From positions 62,001 through 126,000 of the forward strand of contig NZ_QVNQ01000002.1 of assembly GCF_003432485.1 (NCBI RefSeq): 64,000 nucleotides of DNA. Reading direction: 5' to 3'. Under the pieces are notes generated by a model. That model was not told where the DNA came from. It saw only the letters and a program-made list of their open reading frames with translations, and ran no database searches. How positions within the stretch are numbered: the first letter of the stretch is position 1; each line of letters begins with the position of its first letter. Shown here one piece after another: positions 61,117 to 64,000 of this stretch. The DNA comes from Actinomadura spongiicola. Lineage in GTDB: Bacteria > Actinomycetota > Actinomycetes > Streptosporangiales > Streptosporangiaceae. Position numbers and translations under genes: made by a program.

Positions 61117-62835
61117 ATGGCGGGAACGGCAGGGGCACGGTCGCGAGGGGCGCGGGAGGTGAGGGCGCCGCACGGCACCGATCTGACATGTCGGGGTTGG
61201 GCGCAGGAGGCGGCGCTGCGGCTGCTGATGAACAACCTGGATCCCGATGTCGCCGAACGTCCGGACGACCTGGTCGTCTACGGCGGCAACGGCCGGGCGG
61301 CACGGTCCTGGCGGGACTTCGACGCGATCGTCGCCACGCTGCGGCGGCTCGGTGACGACGAGACGATGCTGGTGCAGTCGGGCCGTCCGGTCGCGGTGTT
61401 CCGCACGCACGAGTGGGCGCCCCGGGTGCTCATCTCCAACGCGATGATCGTGCCGGAGTGGGCGACGCTGGAGGAGTTCCGCCGCCTGGAGGACGCCGGG
61501 CTGACGATGTTCGGCCAGATGACCGCCGGTTCGTGGGCGTACATCGGGTCGCAGGGCATTCTGCAGAGCACCTTCGAGACGTTCGCGGCGGTGGCCGACC
61601 GGCGGTTCGGCGGAACCCTGGCCGGGACGTTGACCGTCACCGCCGGGCTCGGCGGGATGGGCGGCGCGCAACCCCTCGCGATCACCATGAACGGCGGCGT
61701 GGTGCTGTGCCTGGAGGTCGACCAGGCGAAGATCGACCGGCGGATGCGGCTCGGCTACCTCGACGTCCAGGCCGAGGACCTCGACCACGCTCTCGCGCTG
61801 GCGCTCGCGGCCCGCGCCGACCGGCGGGCCCTGTCGATCGGGTTGCGCGGCAACGCGGCCGAGGTCCTGCCCGAGATCGTCGCCCGGGACGTGCCCGTCG
61901 ACATCGCCACCGACCAGACCTCGGCGCACGATCCGCTGCTGTACGCGCTGCCCGGAATCCCGCAGGAGGACGCCGACGACCTGCGCGTCCACGACCCGAA
62001 GACCTATGTGCTGCGCGCCCGAGCGAGCATGGCCGACCACGTCAAGGCGCTCTGCGACCTGCTCGACCGTGGCGCCGAGGTGTTCGAGTACGGCAACGGG
62101 CTCCGCGTCGAGGCCGACCTCGGCGGGTTCAAACGGGCCCTGGACTACCCGGGGTTCATCGTGGCCTACATCCGCCCGCTGTTCTGCGAGGCGAAGGGAC
62201 ACTGCCGGTGGATCGCGCTGTCCGGCGACCCGGCCGACATCGCCACGATCGACGCGGCGATGCTCGACGAGTTCGCCGACAACCCGTCCGTCACCCGGTG
62301 GTTGAAGCTCGCCGCCCGGCATGTCCGCGTCCAAGGGTTGCCCGCGCGCACCTGCATGCTCGGCTACGGCGAGCGCGCCCGCGCTGGGCGGATCATCAAC
62401 GATCTCGTCCGGGACGGGAAGGTGAGCGCGCCGGTCGCGCTCGGACGCGAGCACCTCGACTCCGGCTCGGTCGCGTCCCCCTACCGGGAGACCGAGGCCA
62501 TGATCGACGGCAGTGACGCCATCGCCGACTGGCCGGTGCTGAACGCGCTGCTCAACGCGTCCAGCGGCGCGACGTGGGTGGGGGTGCAGCACGGCGGCGG
62601 CACCGGGATCGGCCGGTCCGTCCACACCGGGATGGTGGTGGTCGCCGACGGGACGCCGCTGGCCGGGCTGCGCGTGGACCGGGTGATGACCAACGACCCC
62701 GGCAGCGGCGTGGTCCGCCACGCCGACGCCGGATACCAGCGCGCCGTCGAGTTCGCCGCCGAGCAGGGCATCTGGATGCCGAGCCTGGACGGCCTCGGCA
62801 GGGAGGAGGGGACCGCATGGACACCGCGCCCTTGA
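61117..62835 (+). CDS. Urocanase-family protein (urocanate hydratase homologue)
   Basis: 572 aa, near the length of HutU. Strong family match: [24 protein letters not shown], the NAD-binding stretch [49 protein letters not shown], the conserved Cys413 in [16 protein letters not shown], and [20 protein letters not shown]. HutU uses NAD+ as an electrophile to hydrate urocanate. Here no hutH, hutI or hutG gene is near, and neighbours are CoA and oxygenase genes, so a urocanate analogue is possible. RBS GGAGGAG. Its stop lies in the first unit of the DTAPLS repeat of the next gene. Confidence 0.93.
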   Translation: MAGTAGARSRGAREVRAPHGTDLTCRGWAQEAALRLLMNNLDPDVAERPDDLVVYGGNGRAARSWRDFDAIVATLRRLGDDETMLVQSGRPVAVFRTHEWAPRVLISNAMIVPEWATLEEFRRLEDAGLTMFGQMTAGSWAYIGSQGILQSTFETFAAVADRRFGGTLAGTLTVTAGLGGMGGAQPLAITMNGGVVLCLEVDQAKIDRRMRLGYLDVQAEDLDHALALALAARADRRALSIGLRGNAAEVLPEIVARDVPVDIATDQTSAHDPLLYALPGIPQEDADDLRVHDPKTYVLRARASMADHVKALCDLLDRGAEVFEYGNGLRVEADLGGFKRALDYPGFIVAYIRPLFCEAKGHCRWIALSGDPADIATIDAAMLDEFADNPSVTRWLKLAARHVRVQGLPARTCMLGYGERARAGRIINDLVRDGKVSAPVALGREHLDSGSVASPYRETEAMIDGSDAIADWPVLNALLNASSGATWVGVQHGGGTGIGRSVHTGMVVVADGTPLAGLRVDRVMTNDPGSGVVRHADAGYQRAVEFAAEQGIWMPSLDGLGREEGTAWTPRP

Positions 62836-64000
62836 GTGACACCGCGCCCTTGAGTGACACCGCGCCCTTGAGTGACACCGCGCCCCTGAGCGACATCCGC
62901 GTGCTGGAGTTCGGCCACTACATCGCGGGGCCGTTCTGTAGCCAGATCCTCGCCGACCAGGGCGCCGACGTGATCAAGGTGGAGCCGCCGGAGGGCGACG
63001 CCAGCCGCAGCACCGTGCCCCTGTCGTACAACGACGTCTACTTCCACGCGCTGAACCGGAACAAGCGCAGCGTCATGCTCGACCTGAAGTCCGAGAGCGG
63101 CCAGGAGTCCCTGATTCCGCTGCTGCGGACGGCCGACGTGGTGGTCACCAACTACGCGGTCGGCATTCCCGAGCGGCTGGGTTTCGGCTACGAGCAGGTC
63201 CGGGAGATCAACCCCGGGCTGGTGTACGTCCACGCCAGCGGTTTCGGCAACGACAGCCCGTACGCGAAGCGGCCCGCGTTCGACGGCATCATCCAGGCCA
63301 TGTCGGGGCTGGTGCACCTGACCGGGGAACCGGACGGCATGCCGATGCAGGCGGGCCTGTTCGTGCCCGACCACGTCACCGGCCTCTACGCGGCGCTCGC
63401 GGTGATGTTCGGGCTCACCCGGCGGCAGTCCACCGGCGAAGGCTCGTTCACCGACCTGAGCATGCTCGACAGCATGATGTCGCTGCTCGGCCCGTGCCTG
63501 GCCGAGTCGCTCCAGCTCGGCGTGAGCCCCATGCGGGTCGGCAGCAGGGTCCGGCGCTCCTACGCCGGGACCTACACGGCCGCGGACGGCTACGTCTATC
63601 TCGCGCCGATGACCCTGCGGATGTGGACGGCCCTCGCCGGAGTCGTGGACGCGCCGCAACTGCTGCCCTACTTCACCGACGCCGATACCGACACCCGGCT
63701 GGAGCACCGCGACGAACTCGACCGCGTCATCGAGGCGTGGACCCGGGCGCATCCGGTGGCGGAGGTCGTCGCGCGGATGGGCGAGGTCGGCGTGCCGTCC
63801 AGCCCGATCTTCAGCGTGGACGCGCTGGCCGCGGACCCGCACGTCCGGCATCGCGGGATGGTCCGGTCGATCCCGATGGAGAGCGGGTCCGGCGAGGTGG
63901 TCGTGCCGGGGTCGCCGCTGCCGGTGGTCGACTCGGCGTTCGCGTCGGGGCCGCCCTCGATCGGGGAGCACACCGAGGAGATCCTCGGCGTCGATCCGAG
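62817..64000 (+). CDS. CaiB/BaiF CoA-transferase, C-terminus beyond window
   Basis: About 394 codons are visible and almost the whole protein is present. Core text begins [20 protein letters not shown]. CoA-transferase motifs: [47 protein letters not shown], and the catalytic Asp in [11 protein letters not shown] (about D218 counting the N-terminal extension). The end [13 protein letters not shown] runs off the window. The ATG overlaps the urocanase gene by 19 bp. The N-terminus carries four in-frame DTAPLS repeats. It moves CoA between the pathway's acids. Confidence 0.92.
   Translation, partial: MDTAPLSDTAPLSDTAPLSDTAPLSDIRVLEFGHYIAGPFCSQILADQGADVIKVEPPEGDASRSTVPLSYNDVYFHALNRNKRSVMLDLKSESGQESLIPLLRTADVVVTNYAVGIPERLGFGYEQVREINPGLVYVHASGFGNDSPYAKRPAFDGIIQAMSGLVHLTGEPDGMPMQAGLFVPDHVTGLYAALAVMFGLTRRQSTGEGSFTDLSMLDSMMSLLGPCLAESLQLGVSPMRVGSRVRRSYAGTYTAADGYVYLAPMTLRMWTALAGVVDAPQLLPYFTDADTDTRLEHRDELDRVIEAWTRAHPVAEVVARMGEVGVPSSPIFSVDALAADPHVRHRGMVRSIPMESGSGEVVVPGSPLPVVDSAFASGPPSIGEHTEEILGVDP
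62820..62891 (+). repeat. Four 18-bp in-frame repeats (DTAPLS)4
   Basis: GACACCGCGCCCTTGAGT occurs three times exactly, then once as GACACCGCGCCCCTGAGC. It lengthens the CoA-transferase N-terminus by six residues per unit. The first unit also contains the urocanase stop codon in another frame. Each exact unit contains a TTG that could act as an internal start. Confidence 0.97.

Noticed and set aside
59524..62721. A 1065-codon open frame on the minus strand
   Set aside because: It is antisense to three clear enzyme genes and has the Arg/His/Gly-rich composition of a high-GC shadow frame; no domain is recognisable.
61117..62835. Standard histidine utilisation (hut) operon
   Set aside because: None of the adjacent genes is a histidine ammonia-lyase, imidazolonepropionase or formiminoglutamase; the neighbouring genes are CoA and oxygenase enzymes.

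Overview
The window is high-GC actinobacterial chromosome: nearly every third codon position is G or C, GTG starts are frequent, and stop/start overlaps (ATGA, GTGA) are common. The gene content (XRE/TPR-like regulators, DUF7144 and DUF2277 proteins, LytS/LytTR next to acetate symporters, many acyl-CoA genes) suggests a Streptosporangiales organism such as Actinomadura. The genus is inferred, not shown.

Layout. 1-2467: right end of an integrated element, with a DNA methylase fragment, a small gene and a large serine recombinase whose 3' end lies inside a tRNA-Glu gene. 2540-8880: housekeeping-type genes (metallophosphoesterase, zincin, MFS, PspC, glutaryl-CoA dehydrogenase-like enzyme, asd, DUF2277). 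9160-13244: secreted hydrolases (M28 aminopeptidase, M4 protease, esterase) with strong hairpin terminators and a 35-bp element present twice. 13383-17981: PEP mutase/ICL-like enzyme, BCCT transporter, four exact 151-bp tandem repeats, DUF7144 and PhyH-like genes. 18272-23903: beta-oxidation-like operon (ligase, two acyl-CoA dehydrogenases, crotonase, double VOC protein). 23913-25814: a HigBA-like toxin-antitoxin remnant, then a LysR/DoxX-like pair. 25860-32228: LytS/LytTR system feeding two membrane-protein/symporter pairs for acetate or similar monocarboxylates, closed by three stacked hairpins. 32417-35273: membrane protein and a NarL-type two-component system. 35420-39803: NYN-domain protein behind a promoter-terminator leader, three tiny genes, and two tandem XRE paralogues. 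40108-44985: AraC plus dihydrofolate reductase-family protein, Tat-exported amidohydrolase and TetR sharing a perfect operator, and an erythromycin esterase-like protein.

45089-64000 is a large catabolic region. A leftward operon (SCP2-like, alpha/beta hydrolase, thiolase-fold and DUF35 proteins) and an IclR regulator face a rightward run. That run holds an acyl-CoA dehydrogenase, two TauD-like oxygenases, an AtzG/AtzE-like amidase pair, a polyamine-type ABC importer, an ADP-forming acyl-CoA synthetase, a crotonase, a urocanase-family protein and a CaiB-type CoA-transferase that runs off the end. A urocanase homologue with no other histidine-degradation gene nearby, placed among oxygenases, an amidase and CoA enzymes, suggests a dedicated and possibly undescribed pathway for an imidazole or N-containing carboxylate. 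The substrate is not determined by the sequence.
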